Shown here: one piece after another, positions 1 through 9,273 of the stretch
Position numbering within the stretch: the first letter of the stretch is position 1
How the letters are laid out: every line of letters begins with the position of its first letter
Assembly (NCBI GenBank): GCA_051745635.1
Contig: JBNJEH010000007.1
Span: forward strand, 7,624 to 71,623
Length of the DNA stretch: 64,000 nucleotides
Direction: 5' to 3'
Origin: Brumimicrobium sp051745635
GTDB taxonomy: Bacteria; Bacteroidota; Bacteroidia; Flavobacteriales_D; Crocinitomicaceae
Position numbers and translations under genes: made by a program
Notes under the pieces: model-generated
Database searches by the model: none
What the model was told of the DNA's origin: nothing
The model's input: only the letters and a program-made list of their open reading frames with translations

Positions 1-1
1 G

Positions 2-514
2 CGAACTAACGAGTTGATCCATCCGCTGTACGCCCAGCGTGATGAGGTGCATCCCCTTTTTTTGCACTAAATGGATTTGATCCCGGCTCAGTGCAGTAGA
101 TGAATTGTTGATGTTTCCAGAAAAGTCAGGGTGAGCTCCCGGTGCTACATTTCCGGAAATGCCCACCGTCTGCTCGTTCACAAAAAAAGTGTTGTAGCGA
201 TGAAAATCTCCAATGATCGCCCATTTATCGGCAACAAAATAACCGCCCTGAAATGAAAACTGCGGAGCATCGCTCCCGAAAAAGTTCAATAATGAAGCCT
301 CACCCGGATTATCTGCCAGTGCTACATTCTCCAATGTGAGAGCGTGATCACTTCCGCGCAACTCCACAGTTGTCGCAGCATATACGGAACGGTTGTAACC
401 CCCGCTGATAAAAAAAGATCCTTCTTTATTTGTTGAAAGAGAACGACTGTTGCGCTGTGCAGTGCCATCGATTGAAAAGAAGGTTATCGCCGCAACGATC
501 AATGCTTTGTACAT
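2..514 (-). CDS. Outer-membrane beta-barrel-like protein, N-terminal part
   Basis: The reading frame is open from an ATG at 514 to the left edge of the window, 171 codons with no stop, so the C-terminal part is missing. The first 19 or so residues (MYKALIVAAITFFSIDGTAQ) form a hydrophobic signal peptide ending in an A-Q cleavage-like site typical of Bacteroidota exports. The rest alternates aromatic and polar residues (SGGYNRSVY, QFSFQGGYFVADKWAIIGDF), which fits transmembrane beta strands. I infer an outer-membrane barrel protein. The family cannot be named from this fragment and no ligand is implied. Confidence 0.7.
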   Translation of the reverse strand, partial: MYKALIVAAITFFSIDGTAQRNSRSLSTNKEGSFFISGGYNRSVYAATTVELRGSDHALTLENVALADNPGEASLLNFFGSDAPQFSFQGGYFVADKWAIIGDFHRYNTFFVNEQTVGISGNVAPGAHPDFSGNINNSSTALSRDQIHLVQKKGMHLITLGVQRMDQLVSS

Positions 515-533
515 AATTTCTGGTTATCTTTTT

Positions 534-725
534 ATAGGATTACCAATGTAAATCGCAAAACAATAATGAATGCTTATTAAAGATACAGATGTTAGATAAT
601 TAGACAATAGATGTTAGATAACTGATATTAAGAATATCTAACATCTCCAAGTCTAACATCTTTTATAAATCTTAGCATCCAATAAGAAAGAATGTTTTAA
701 ATTAAAATTTACGACCTATCTTGGT
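534..725 (+). repeat. Dispersed intergenic element, copy 1
   Basis: This stretch of about 190 bp recurs at 9934-10117 (same orientation) and 19351-19531 (inverted). All three start near ATAGGATTA-CAAT and end near TTTACGACCTATCTT, so the ends form an imperfect inverted repeat around GTCGTAAA. Inside, AGATGTTAGATA (near 611-622) and TATCTAACATCT (near 635-646) form a perfect 12-bp hairpin stem. No protein is encoded. It fits a MITE-like or REP-like intergenic element. It fills most of the gap between the partial outer-membrane gene and the next gene. Confidence 0.8.
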
Positions 726-862
726 AACCCATTCATTTTAAAACTGGACCTACTGTCCGCTCAAAACTTCATTAACCAAAAATACAATTAATTCGACGCT
801 TTTCACACGCTACCGTAGTGATTTTAACAACATTGATCGACATCTGACGCCCAATTGGATTT

Positions 863-1156
863 TTATCCGAAAAAATTGATAATCAAAATAATCACGTCGA
901 TAATAATTGTAAGTGCAGCAAGGTTCATGATGTATTTTAACGGTGCCGCGGCGAGTAATAAAGACAAAGTTGCCATGGTTGGAACTACGATTGCAATTAA
1001 CTGAAATGTATTATGGATGGCTCCGTAACCCACTGTTAGACCGCCAAGACAGCCGACAATAAGAAGAACTGCGCTAATAATTGCGTAGCGGTTGTGCTCC
1101 ATTCCTTCCTTAAAAAAAGAATCCCAAAAACTTGACTCTGTGTTTGTTGTACTCAT
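863..1156 (-). CDS. Small membrane protein, three predicted helices
   Basis: A 97-residue protein of unknown function. A polar N-terminus (residues 1-24) is followed by three hydrophobic stretches, roughly residues 25-46, 51-70 and 75-96, so it should sit in the inner membrane with little soluble mass. No motif that I recognise is present. It stands alone, divergent from the gene at 1286. Upstream, on the minus strand, CCTATTTTCG resembles the Bacteroidota -7 box with one mismatch. A real gene is likely because of the clean membrane pattern and the ATG start. Confidence 0.6.
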   Translation of the reverse strand: MSTTNTESSFWDSFFKEGMEHNRYAIISAVLLIVGCLGGLTVGYGAIHNTFQLIAIVVPTMATLSLLLAAAPLKYIMNLAALTIIIDVIILIINFFG

Positions 1157-1285
1157 AACGTTCTATTTCTTATATTTGCTACGAAAATAGGTGGGTTGAC
1201 TTTGAAATCAACTGACCTCTTTTAGCTTTGTGGGTGACTTTTGTCATTTATAGAGCGTTCAATCAATCGGCTTCCATGAAAATGT

Positions 1286-1693
1286 TTGGATTTGAGTGAA
1301 TTAGTACCAATAGAGTCGAAAGAAGTGGATGCCGCAAAGATCAGCATCTGTACAAATGGTATTATGCATATTCACATCAAAGTGAAAGGTATTTTTTCTA
1401 TTGAACATTCAAAAGCGATAATTGCTGCGCGAACAGAGCTCGCCGGCAACAGAAAATATCCCGTTTTATACACTGCTGAAGACACCTTTCTCACGCCTTC
1501 AAAAGAGGTTTCGCAATACGTAGCGAGTCCTGAACGAAGTGTTCTGGTTGTTGCAGATGCTTTCGTTGTAGATAGTTTTCCCCAGCGATTGGCCGCGCGA
1601 ACATATCGTCTTTTTTCAAAGCCCGTGCGCCCCACTGCGTTTTTTTCGACCAAAGAAAAAGCGATTCCGTGGCTTCTGTCGTTTATAGAATAA
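1286..1693 (+). CDS. STAS/SpoIIAA-like (DUF7793-type) protein
   Basis: A 135-residue soluble protein. The pattern KISICTNGIMHIHIKVKGIFSIEHSKAI, an alpha/beta middle, and a closing AIPWLLSFIE helix resemble the SpoIIAA/STAS-like fold annotated as DUF7793 in Flavobacteriia. Members have no established biochemical role. The frame has no upstream ATG, so the start is taken as TTG at 1286. An out-of-frame ATG at 1276 would give only a seven-codon peptide. The next in-frame ATG, at 1363, would remove the first strand of the fold. Function is inferred from pattern only. Confidence 0.6.
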   Translation: MDLSELVPIESKEVDAAKISICTNGIMHIHIKVKGIFSIEHSKAIIAARTELAGNRKYPVLYTAEDTFLTPSKEVSQYVASPERSVLVVADAFVVDSFPQRLAARTYRLFSKPVRPTAFFSTKEKAIPWLLSFIE

Positions 1694-1726
1694 TCTACAC
1701 CTGTTCGTTAAGGTAATTTTTAATTT

Positions 1727-2845
1727 TCAGGCGCGGTGAATATAGCGCATGACTTCAAACGTTACATTCGTGAACAGAAGTTTGGCATGTGCGTTTCGCT
1801 CCACACTATAGTGCGCTTCATTGAATAACTGGTGAAAGTCCATGACGTTATTTCCCGTTATAAAACGCGCAAACTTTTGCAAAAATGCTTTTTCTTCTGT
1901 TGAAGTGCGCAACAGCTGTTCTTCTGTATAGTTTTTCATCAAGCTTTGACGAATCATATAAAGGGCGTACTGTAAAAATGTTTTTTGCTCTTCTCTCCCG
2001 TTTTTCGCCATTTTTTCCGCCCATTCAAACATCTCAAACACTTGCTTTTTATAACAAGCGCGCATCAGTTCAATAAAGTGTTCGCGGTGCTGGTTATTTC
2101 CTCCATCCTGAGCCAGAAGTTCATATACTTTTGCTACATCTCCTTCTGCCCTGGAAACAATACTCTCAAGGGCATCGCTTTTTGCATTGGTTTTTTGTTC
2201 GAGCCCTTCTACGATTGATTTGTTCTCAACCTGCTTGATTTTTACCAACTGAGTTCGGCTCAGAATCGTCGGCATGACATTTTCAGGTGATTCAGCAATG
2301 AGAATAAACAACGTGTCTTTCGGTGGCTCCTCAATAATTTTCAGCAGCTTATTCGCACACACGGTATTCATTTCATCGGCCATCCAGATAACACTCACTT
2401 TATAACCCCCCTCGTATGATTTGAGCGATAATTTTTTGACAATCGCTTCACTCTGGTATTTTGAAATGATCGGTTTCCTTCCACTGGGATCGGAAGTGCG
2501 CACCCAATGATGGATATCTGCATAAGGATTGCTGAGCATCAGCTTTTTCCATTCCGGGAATTGACCATCCGATGTCTTTGAAAGTGGTTGCACCGTTGGA
2601 AAAGAAAAGTGCACGTCAGGATGCTGCATTTGTGCCACTTTCTTACACGCTGAACACGCGCCACAACTATCGTTTTCTTTTCTATCCTGACACATGATGT
2701 ACTGGATAAAAGCCAGTGTCAGCGGAAGTCCTCCAAAACCGGGTTTTCCCAGAAACAATTGCGCGTGTGCAATGCGGTCTTCACGCACTTCGTTCATCAA
2801 CCGTTTCTTCAATTCATTATGTCCTATTACATCGCGAAAAAGCAT
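1727..2845 (-). CDS. holB: DNA polymerase III delta' subunit
   Basis: A 372-residue clamp-loader protein that helps load the sliding clamp during replication. The opening MLFRDVIGHNELKKRLMNEV is typical of delta'/tau AAA+ proteins. A zinc module uses C52, C61, C64 and C67 (CQDRKENDSCGACSACKK). The segment VIWMADEMN...NKLLKIIEEPP, followed by FILIAESPENVMPTILSRTQ, matches the Walker B/sensor 1 region of the family. The P-loop position reads GKPGFGGLPL, without the GKT/S of an ATP-binding loop; delta' does not hydrolyse ATP, so this is expected. Length is normal. It stands alone, divergent from the gene at 2974. Confidence 0.93.
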   Translation of the reverse strand: MLFRDVIGHNELKKRLMNEVREDRIAHAQLFLGKPGFGGLPLTLAFIQYIMCQDRKENDSCGACSACKKVAQMQHPDVHFSFPTVQPLSKTSDGQFPEWKKLMLSNPYADIHHWVRTSDPSGRKPIISKYQSEAIVKKLSLKSYEGGYKVSVIWMADEMNTVCANKLLKIIEEPPKDTLFILIAESPENVMPTILSRTQLVKIKQVENKSIVEGLEQKTNAKSDALESIVSRAEGDVAKVYELLAQDGGNNQHREHFIELMRACYKKQVFEMFEWAEKMAKNGREEQKTFLQYALYMIRQSLMKNYTEEQLLRTSTEEKAFLQKFARFITGNNVMDFHQLFNEAHYSVERNAHAKLLFTNVTFEVMRYIHRA

Positions 2846-2973
2846 ACGATAAAGATAATTATTATTGTCTTTTCATCATAAAACTTCCGTTAAATTGCAG
2901 TTTATCTTTTTTGCATCACTATTTATGGAGAGATTTTTGTAAATTGGTTGAAAAATTAATCGATTCTTTTATT

Positions 2974-4197
2974 ATGCAACATTCAAAACAACTTTTTAAT
3001 TCTATTGCTGGTATAGTTCTTTTTAGTTTACTGGCAATGCCCACTTTTGGTTTCAACGCTACTCCTGACCACAAAGCTGCTGTGGTTTTACCCGCAGAAA
3101 ATGTTTCATTAAAGGTCAATGTCGAATATCTCGGAAAACCGATGGCGGACGTCATGGTATCATTGATGAATGATGGAAAAACGGTTACACAGGGAAACAC
3201 GGATAGAAAAGGAAGAGCTGAATTATCACTCGATAATTACAACCAAAAAGCCCTCACTTTAAGAGTTATGCGCGACGGCTATAAAACACAACTTTTGGTG
3301 GGGCTGGTCGTAAAAGACGGCAGTTCCTATGATTTTTCTATGGTGAAAGGTTCCGGTACCATCTCTACTGATGTGGAAACGGGTATAAAAAAGATCCAGG
3401 AGAAAGGGGATCAAAAGGTAGAAAAGTTCGAAGGAAAAGAGGAGAAAGCCATTAAAAGAACTGAAAAAAATCAGGAAAAGGCGGAATCTTTCAGCGAAGA
3501 TGCCAAAGAAGAAAAGAAGGAAACCGAAGAGGTCAAGTCCGAAGCTGAAAAAATTGAACAGGAAAAGAAGAAAATCGCCAAAGAAAATGAAAAGCTGGAC
3601 AAAGAGCGGAAAGATCCCGAAGCACTAAAAAAAGAGCGGGAACAAGCGGCAAAAGAAAGCGACAAAAAGCTGCAGCAATTAGAGAAGGAACGCGCTCAGG
3701 AAGCAGCGGAGAAAGCAGCTAAAAAGGCAGAAAAACAAGCAGAAAAAGACGCTAAAAAAGCGGAAAAGAAGGCTAAGAAAGAGGCAAAAGCAGAAAAAAA
3801 GGCAGCTAAAGAAAAGGCTAAAAAAGAAAAAGCAGCTAAAAAGGCTGCCAAAAAGAAAAAGAAGGCAGAGAAAAAAGCAGCAAAAGCAGAAAAGAAAAAA
3901 CGCAAAGCCGCAGAAAAAGCTAAAAAGAAAGCAGAAAAAGCTAAAAAACGCGAAGAAAAGTATCAGAAGAAACTCAATAAGTGGAATAAAAAGCAGGCGA
4001 AAGTCGAGAAAAAACGAAAAAAATGGAATAAAAAACAGAAGAAGCTCGACAAAAAGATTGAAAAAGGAAGAATCGATGCCGAAAAGGCCCGCAAAAAACA
4101 AGAGAAAATCACCAAAAAACACGAAGGGCTCGATGATGAACTGAAAAAAATTAATAAAAAGGTGAAGAAATTAAAAAAGAAATACGATAAGGATTAG
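2974..4197 (+). CDS. Exported lysine-rich coiled-coil protein with N-terminal beta domain
   Basis: I start this 407-residue protein at the ATG at 2974, because it gives a signal peptide (MQHSKQLFNSIAGIVLFSL...MPTFG) and avoids the overlap with holB that an upstream start would need. Residues 30-125 (VNVEYLGKPMADVMVSLMNDGKTVTQGNTDRKGRAEL) resemble the transthyretin-like carboxypeptidase regulatory fold. Residues from about 135 to the end are almost entirely K, E and A, with long runs such as KKAEKKAKKEAKAEKKAAKE, predicting a long, strongly basic coiled coil. I infer a periplasmic or cell-envelope protein. No enzyme motif is present. Confidence 0.7.
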   Translation: MQHSKQLFNSIAGIVLFSLLAMPTFGFNATPDHKAAVVLPAENVSLKVNVEYLGKPMADVMVSLMNDGKTVTQGNTDRKGRAELSLDNYNQKALTLRVMRDGYKTQLLVGLVVKDGSSYDFSMVKGSGTISTDVETGIKKIQEKGDQKVEKFEGKEEKAIKRTEKNQEKAESFSEDAKEEKKETEEVKSEAEKIEQEKKKIAKENEKLDKERKDPEALKKEREQAAKESDKKLQQLEKERAQEAAEKAAKKAEKQAEKDAKKAEKKAKKEAKAEKKAAKEKAKKEKAAKKAAKKKKKAEKKAAKAEKKKRKAAEKAKKKAEKAKKREEKYQKKLNKWNKKQAKVEKKRKKWNKKQKKLDKKIEKGRIDAEKARKKQEKITKKHEGLDDELKKINKKVKKLKKKYDKD

Positions 4198-4371
4198 TTT
4201 GAATCTCCCTTCTCCCGCACGGGAGAAAAAATGAGGGAATTAGGAGAAGGAATGAGAAAATCGGGAGCAGGGATGAAAGAAGCATTAATAGAAGGTTCAA
4301 TGTAGTTCGCGAATTGTTAGTCTTTTATGCCGATTTTAAAAAAATAATTACTAATATTAAATCGCTAAAAA

Positions 4372-4404
4372 TTGTGGCTGCAACTAAACAAATGTTTACT
4401 TTTG
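4372..4404 (+). promoter_or_regulatory. Bacteroidota-type promoter of the usp gene
   Basis: TTG at 4372-4374 and TACTTTTG at 4397-4404 match the -33 (TTG) and -7 (TAnnTTTG) elements of the Bacteroidota primary sigma factor, with 22 bp between them. The predicted transcript would start near 4410, about 24 nt before the ATG at 4434. Confidence 0.6.
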
Positions 4405-4433
4405 CGGCTTGACTATAAAAACCAAAACTAATT

Positions 4434-5255
4434 ATGTCTGACAAGAGTTTTATTGTTCCGCACGATTTTTCTGAGGTTGCTAATTGTGCTTTGAATCATG
4501 CTATAGCTACTGCTAAGGTCGTTGGAGCCGAAATTTATGTACTGCATGTCGTAGCCCGTGAAAAAGCAATTGGAGATGCCGAAAAGAAACTAAAAAAGGT
4601 AATTGACGAAAAAAATACTGATGGTGTTCAGTTAACGCCAAAAATCCGTGTAGGTAACATCTTTGAAGATATCGGTGATTTCGCGGCAGAACATCACGCT
4701 GAACTCATTTTTATGGGTACACACGGAGCCTCAGGTTGGCAACATATTGCCGGTTCTCACGCTTTAAAAGTCGTTACGCATTCTTCCGTTCCTTTTATTA
4801 TCGTTCAACAAAAAGAGGTGGGAGAAAATGGATATGACGATATTGTCGTTCCACTCGACCTCAACAAAGAGACAAAACAGAAGTTAGCTATTGTAGCCTC
4901 AATGGCAAAATATTTCAAATCGCGCGTGCACGTGATTACTCCAAACGAATCAGATGAATTCCTCAAGCATAAAGTGCAAGCCAACGTTAAATTTGCGAAG
5001 AAATTTTTCTCTGAACGCGATATTGAAATGACGGCAACGCTGGCTCCTTCAAGTGGGTTTGACAAAGAAGTCGTGAAACTGGCGATTAATAAAGATGCTG
5101 ACCTTATTGCGATTATGAATCAGAATAAAAGCGGTTACCTCGGAGCCTTTGGTTCTAATTATGAACAATACATGATTACAAACGATGCTCAAATCCCTAC
5201 ACTCATTGTAAACCCTATTGAAACGCCCTACGGAAGTAGTGTGCTTTTTCAATAA
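4434..5255 (+). CDS. Universal stress protein, tandem USP domains
   Basis: A 273-residue cytoplasmic protein with two UspA folds. The first (about 1-125) opens FIVPHDFSEVANCALNHAIATAK and carries GTHGASGW...GSHALKVVTHSSVPFIIV, matching the nucleotide-binding pattern G-x2-G-x9-G(S/T). The second (about 135-270) opens DDIVVPLDLNKETKQKLAIVASMA and is more diverged, ending NDAQIPTLIVNPI. Tandem-USP proteins of this length are common in Flavobacteriia; targets are unknown. It has its own promoter and terminator, so it is probably a single-gene transcript. Confidence 0.88.
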   Translation: MSDKSFIVPHDFSEVANCALNHAIATAKVVGAEIYVLHVVAREKAIGDAEKKLKKVIDEKNTDGVQLTPKIRVGNIFEDIGDFAAEHHAELIFMGTHGASGWQHIAGSHALKVVTHSSVPFIIVQQKEVGENGYDDIVVPLDLNKETKQKLAIVASMAKYFKSRVHVITPNESDEFLKHKVQANVKFAKKFFSERDIEMTATLAPSSGFDKEVVKLAINKDADLIAIMNQNKSGYLGAFGSNYEQYMITNDAQIPTLIVNPIETPYGSSVLFQ

Positions 5256-5286
5256 ATATTTTCAACGTACGATACTTTTTTCAATT

Positions 5287-5315
5287 AGCTGTTTCGGGGG
5301 AAACAGCTTTTTTTT
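5287..5315 (+). terminator. Rho-independent terminator after the usp gene
   Basis: AGCTGTTTC at 5287-5295 and GAAACAGCT at 5300-5308 form a perfect 9-bp stem around a GGGG loop. A T-run to 5315 follows. It lies 31 nt after the stop of the universal stress protein. Confidence 0.9.
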
Positions 5316-5371
5316 GGACAGCATTGACGGAACAAGTGTGTTTTCAACACTCCATCGGCGAGGAATAGCAA

Positions 5372-8300
5372 TTAGTCTTTATATTCGTCCTTCTTGAGTC
5401 GCAGCTTAATCTCTGTCAGGTTTTGCATTTTTTTAGGTTTCCGCGTTTGAATAGAGGTTCTGGTAAAATAACGATGCTGGGTTAAAAAGCTCACTTGTAT
5501 TTCGTCCCATTGCCTGTCGCTGTCAATTTTTCCGTGCTCGCGCAGCTCTCTTCTCAACCTGTCTGCAATCTCGTGAAAATCATCGCGTCCCAGATAATCA
5601 AGATCAGCATCACAGATAATCTCTTCCAGTTTATTTTTCGGCTGGTGGGGTATCTGAGTCACGTAAATCAATTCCTTAATGCGTTCAATATGCGCTTTTG
5701 TGTAACCGAAGCTCGGCAAAATCTCCGCAGCCATTCGCGCGCCGATAGGTTCATTTTTATCGTATTGTTCTACAAACCCGGCATCGTGATAAGATGCAGC
5801 AGATTTTAACAAAAACAAGTCCTCATCCGTAATTCCCTCACCAATTGCAATTCTCTCAGCCTGGCGCGTCACGTCTTTGGAGTGGTCATAAGAATGATAA
5901 TGCAGTTTTGGACTGAGTTCTTCCTTCAGTTTATTCAAGATGTAGCGCTCAGCCTTGTAATAATTGATGGTACTGAAATGATGGAGGTTGACCAACTTGT
6001 GAAAAGCATCGTTGGGTTCAATACCTTTTTCATCTTTTGAAAGCTCCGGCTTAATATTCATGACTTCATACATCATGATTTTCAGACCGCTTTTGCTCAG
6101 TACTTTTCCAATTTTTTTACATTCAAAATACGGCTCAATGTGTTCAAACGTTTCCTCTGTGATCGCTATTTTTTCTGGTTCACACATCTGTTCCATCCGC
6201 TGGGCGCGATTTACCGTGCTTCCCCAAACGTCATAGGCATATCGTTTCGTACCGATCACACCGGCAGAAACAGCCCCTGTATTTATTCCTATACGCAACT
6301 TCCAGTATTGTTCGCCCCGCTGAATCATTTCTTCTTTTTGATCCAGCATATAGTGTTTGACCTGAACCGCTGCCAACACCGTGTTGATCGGATTGGTCTT
6401 GTTTCTTATTGGAACTCCACCCGCGCACATATAAGCATCACCAATCGTTTTGATTTTTTCCAAATCATTTTTTTCTATGATCTCGTCGAACTTTCTAAAA
6501 TGTTTATCCAGGATCGTTACAAGGTCCTTGGCCTTCATGTTTTCAGATATTTTGGTAAATCCTACAAAATCAGTAAACATGATCGATACCATACTAAAAT
6601 CCCGCGCTGCTGAGCGACCGTCTTTCTTCAACTGACTCGCCGTTTCTTTCGGCAAGACGTTGTTGAGCAACCGTTCCGATTTTTCTTTTTCCTGTTCGAG
6701 TTCCTGCGTTTGTGCTTCCAGTCGCGATTTCTGCTGTTCAATTTTATCTGTTTTTCTTCGCAGTTCCCGCGTGCGTTCAGCGATTTTCATCTCCAGTCGC
6801 ACTTGCAGCCTGCGTTCCTTATCAATGCTTTTTCGCACTAACCATATCACGATAACCACAAAGAACAACAGTATGATAATAATGAACCACCAATGCAACC
6901 AAAATGGTTTTTCCACCAATATCGTGAGTTCGGCAGGAGCGGTGTTCCATTCGCCATTGGCCGTTCTGGCATACACAGAAAGTTCATACTTGCCCGGGGC
7001 AATACTCGCAAATCGCAGTTCATTGGAAGATCCCAGTATTTCTTCCACCTCATCATCGCCGCGCATGATATATTTATATTCGATGCGATCCGGATTACTC
7101 AAATCATTGGCAAAAAAATTCAGCTTGAGACTACGTTTGTTGTAGGGTAAAACGATCCGGTCGGTGTAGGCGATACTTTCAGAAAGAATTTCTTCTTTAC
7201 CGGGAAAAACCTTCTTATTTTCTACCTCTATTCCAGAGAAAAATACGCGCAAATCTGCTTTTTTATCAAAGGCTTCCTGTGGAGGAATATAGTTGTAACC
7301 CTGAATACCTCCAAAATAAACGATTCCCTCTTTTGAAACAAAACTTGCTCCCAGATTGAGTTCGTTACTCATGAGCCCGTCTTTTTCGGTAAAATTATTG
7401 AATTGTTTAGTGTTTAAATTCATTGCGACGACCCCGCGATTTGTAGACAACCACAAATGATTGGGATCAACGGGTGTCCACTTCACACCGTATATGACGT
7501 TGTTGGGCAATCCTTCAGCTTTGCCGTAATTTTTCACCTTCTGCGTCTCTGTATTGTAGAAAAACAAGCCATCCCCCAGCGTGCCCAGCCACAACTCATC
7601 TTTATTTAACTGACAAAAACTGGTAAAATAATCATTCGTTGCATTGTCCAGTGCAGCGAAGTTTTTCGGGCGACGTACACCAATCTCGCCGTCTTTTTTT
7701 TCAATTTTATAAAGACCTCCAGAACTCGGCGCCACATAATATTGACCCGCTTCCGTTGAAAAAATGAGTCGGCAGGGACCGGGACCAATCGCATCGGGAT
7801 CATCTGGTTGGTTATAAATATATTCAAATGTTTTGGCAGGATAATCCAGCACAGCAACACCTGCACGCGTTCCTATGAGGTATGTAGAGTCGTCGTAGGG
7901 CACAATCGTGTAGGTTTTGTCGAAGCCACGTTGATTATCGATACTGTGCACAATTTTTTTGAATTGATAAGATTCAGGGTTCTGCTCATCAATCGTCAAT
8001 TCGAACAGTCCATCCACAGAACCCACCAGCAATTGATGTTGATTCATCACATACATGCAAAGTGTCGTATGGTCTTCGTTGTTCTCTGCTTCTCGCATGT
8101 AATGATAGTAATTGCGGGTATTGCGATCGTACATACTTATTCCGTGATCGGCGGCCACAAATAAAAACTGACCCGACTGATCTTCAGCAAATCCCCAGAT
8201 ATTTTGTGACGGGAGTCCTTTGTTTAAATTTCCTGAAAATCCGACTCCTCTAAAACCGAGATTGTCGGGATCAAAACTGCTCAGTCCGCGCTGCGAAGCA

Positions 8301-9268
8301 ATCCAGATAATTCCCTGATTGTCGCGATACATTCCACTAATTTTATTGGAAATTAATGAACCTTTCTGGAAAAAATCGGCCGTATAATTCAACACATTTG
8401 CGCTGTCCGAACGTTCACTCGTGACTTGAAAAAGTCCGCTGTTTTCTGTGGCTATGAGAACTTTTCGCGAATTGAGATAGAGCGCATCAACAATATTTAC
8501 TGCTCCGATTTCACCGAACATTTTAGTAAACGGAAGAAAGTCTTCCTTTTGTTGATCGAAATAAAAAACACCTTGATTGGTCGCCAAAACAATCGCCTGT
8601 GAAGGATGATCGATTAACCCGTTAATCACAAATTCATCGGGAGCGTTTACCTCAGGTTTAAATATGCGCTTATTTTTAAAATCGCGGCTGGCGAGTAACA
8701 CCCCTTCAAATTCACTGACGATAATGAGTTGATTGCCCTTGATTTCGATGTCCACAATCCGCGAATCAAATGAAGTTTGATCCATGAGCTCGAAGGTCTC
8801 CTCTTGAGTATCAAAATAATAAATCTTACCAAACCCGGTTCCCAGCCACAAATTTCCAGAATGATCCTCAGCGATCGCATGAATTTCTAATCGTTCTCTA
8901 CTCTTGCTCTTATAAGCAGTAAAATCAACTGATTTAGGGTTATATTTTGTTAGGCCGTTGTACGTTCCAAACCATAAATTTCCCTGTTGATCGGCAGTGG
9001 AAACGTGAATATATTCATTGGATATTTCGTATCCCTTATCCGCTGAGAACACTTCAAAGTTTTTGCCGTTAAATCGATTAATTCCGTCCTGTGTTCCCAG
9101 CCAAAGTGCTCCTAAATCATCCTGTATAATACTGGAGACCACACTTTGTGAAAGGCCGTCATTAATGGTGTAGTTTTTAAATTGAATATGATCCTGAGCG
9201 CTGATGTTTCCAACAACACTCAAGATCAAAGCAATTAAACAAAAATATGTAGTAGTCGGTCTGTTCAT
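5372..9268 (-). CDS. Propeller sensor / class III adenylate cyclase / HD domain fusion
   Basis: A 1298-residue membrane signalling protein. A signal peptide (1-24) precedes two-component-type propeller repeats (DDLGALWLGTQDGINRF, GNLWFGTYNGLTKY and others to about 680) and a Y_Y_Y domain. One transmembrane helix lies near 783-806 (WWFIIIILLFFVVIVIWLV) and a coiled coil near 810-875. The cyclase domain starts near 890: metal-binding Asp in FTDFVGFT and IGDAYM, Lys in EKIKTIGD and Asp in YDVWGSTVNRAQRM, the pair that selects ATP, plus the catalytic Asn and Arg. An HD-type domain (HSYDH...SYHDAG) starts near 1125. It should sense in the periplasm and make cAMP in the cytoplasm. Its ATG lies 5 nt after the ferritin stop, so the two are probably co-transcribed. 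Confidence 0.88.
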   Translation of the reverse strand: MNRPTTTYFCLIALILSVVGNISAQDHIQFKNYTINDGLSQSVVSSIIQDDLGALWLGTQDGINRFNGKNFEVFSADKGYEISNEYIHVSTADQQGNLWFGTYNGLTKYNPKSVDFTAYKSKSRERLEIHAIAEDHSGNLWLGTGFGKIYYFDTQEETFELMDQTSFDSRIVDIEIKGNQLIIVSEFEGVLLASRDFKNKRIFKPEVNAPDEFVINGLIDHPSQAIVLATNQGVFYFDQQKEDFLPFTKMFGEIGAVNIVDALYLNSRKVLIATENSGLFQVTSERSDSANVLNYTADFFQKGSLISNKISGMYRDNQGIIWIASQRGLSSFDPDNLGFRGVGFSGNLNKGLPSQNIWGFAEDQSGQFLFVAADHGISMYDRNTRNYYHYMREAENNEDHTTLCMYVMNQHQLLVGSVDGLFELTIDEQNPESYQFKKIVHSIDNQRGFDKTYTIVPYDDSTYLIGTRAGVAVLDYPAKTFEYIYNQPDDPDAIGPGPCRLIFSTEAGQYYVAPSSGGLYKIEKKDGEIGVRRPKNFAALDNATNDYFTSFCQLNKDELWLGTLGDGLFFYNTETQKVKNYGKAEGLPNNVIYGVKWTPVDPNHLWLSTNRGVVAMNLNTKQFNNFTEKDGLMSNELNLGASFVSKEGIVYFGGIQGYNYIPPQEAFDKKADLRVFFSGIEVENKKVFPGKEEILSESIAYTDRIVLPYNKRSLKLNFFANDLSNPDRIEYKYIMRGDDEVEEILGSSNELRFASIAPGKYELSVYARTANGEWNTAPAELTILVEKPFWLHWWFIIIILLFFVVIVIWLVRKSIDKERRLQVRLEMKIAERTRELRRKTDKIEQQKSRLEAQTQELEQEKEKSERLLNNVLPKETASQLKKDGRSAARDFSMVSIMFTDFVGFTKISENMKAKDLVTILDKHFRKFDEIIEKNDLEKIKTIGDAYMCAGGVPIRNKTNPINTVLAAVQVKHYMLDQKEEMIQRGEQYWKLRIGINTGAVSAGVIGTKRYAYDVWGSTVNRAQRMEQMCEPEKIAITEETFEHIEPYFECKKIGKVLSKSGLKIMMYEVMNIKPELSKDEKGIEPNDAFHKLVNLHHFSTINYYKAERYILNKLKEELSPKLHYHSYDHSKDVTRQAERIAIGEGITDEDLFLLKSAASYHDAGFVEQYDKNEPIGARMAAEILPSFGYTKAHIERIKELIYVTQIPHQPKNKLEEIICDADLDYLGRDDFHEIADRLRRELREHGKIDSDRQWDEIQVSFLTQHRYFTRTSIQTRKPKKMQNLTEIKLRLKKDEYKD

Positions 9269-9273
9269 TTTAT

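Noticed and set aside
3679..4122. Long open frame on the minus strand, rich in Phe and Leu
   Set aside because: It is the complement of the Lys/Glu-rich coiled-coil coding region; AAG/AAA codons read as CTT/TTT on the other strand.
4210..4227. Perfect palindrome TTCTCCCG-CA-CGGGAGAA as terminator of the coiled-coil gene
   Set aside because: The stem is followed by A residues, not T, in the plus direction and its loop of two bases is too short; I keep it as an unexplained palindrome only.
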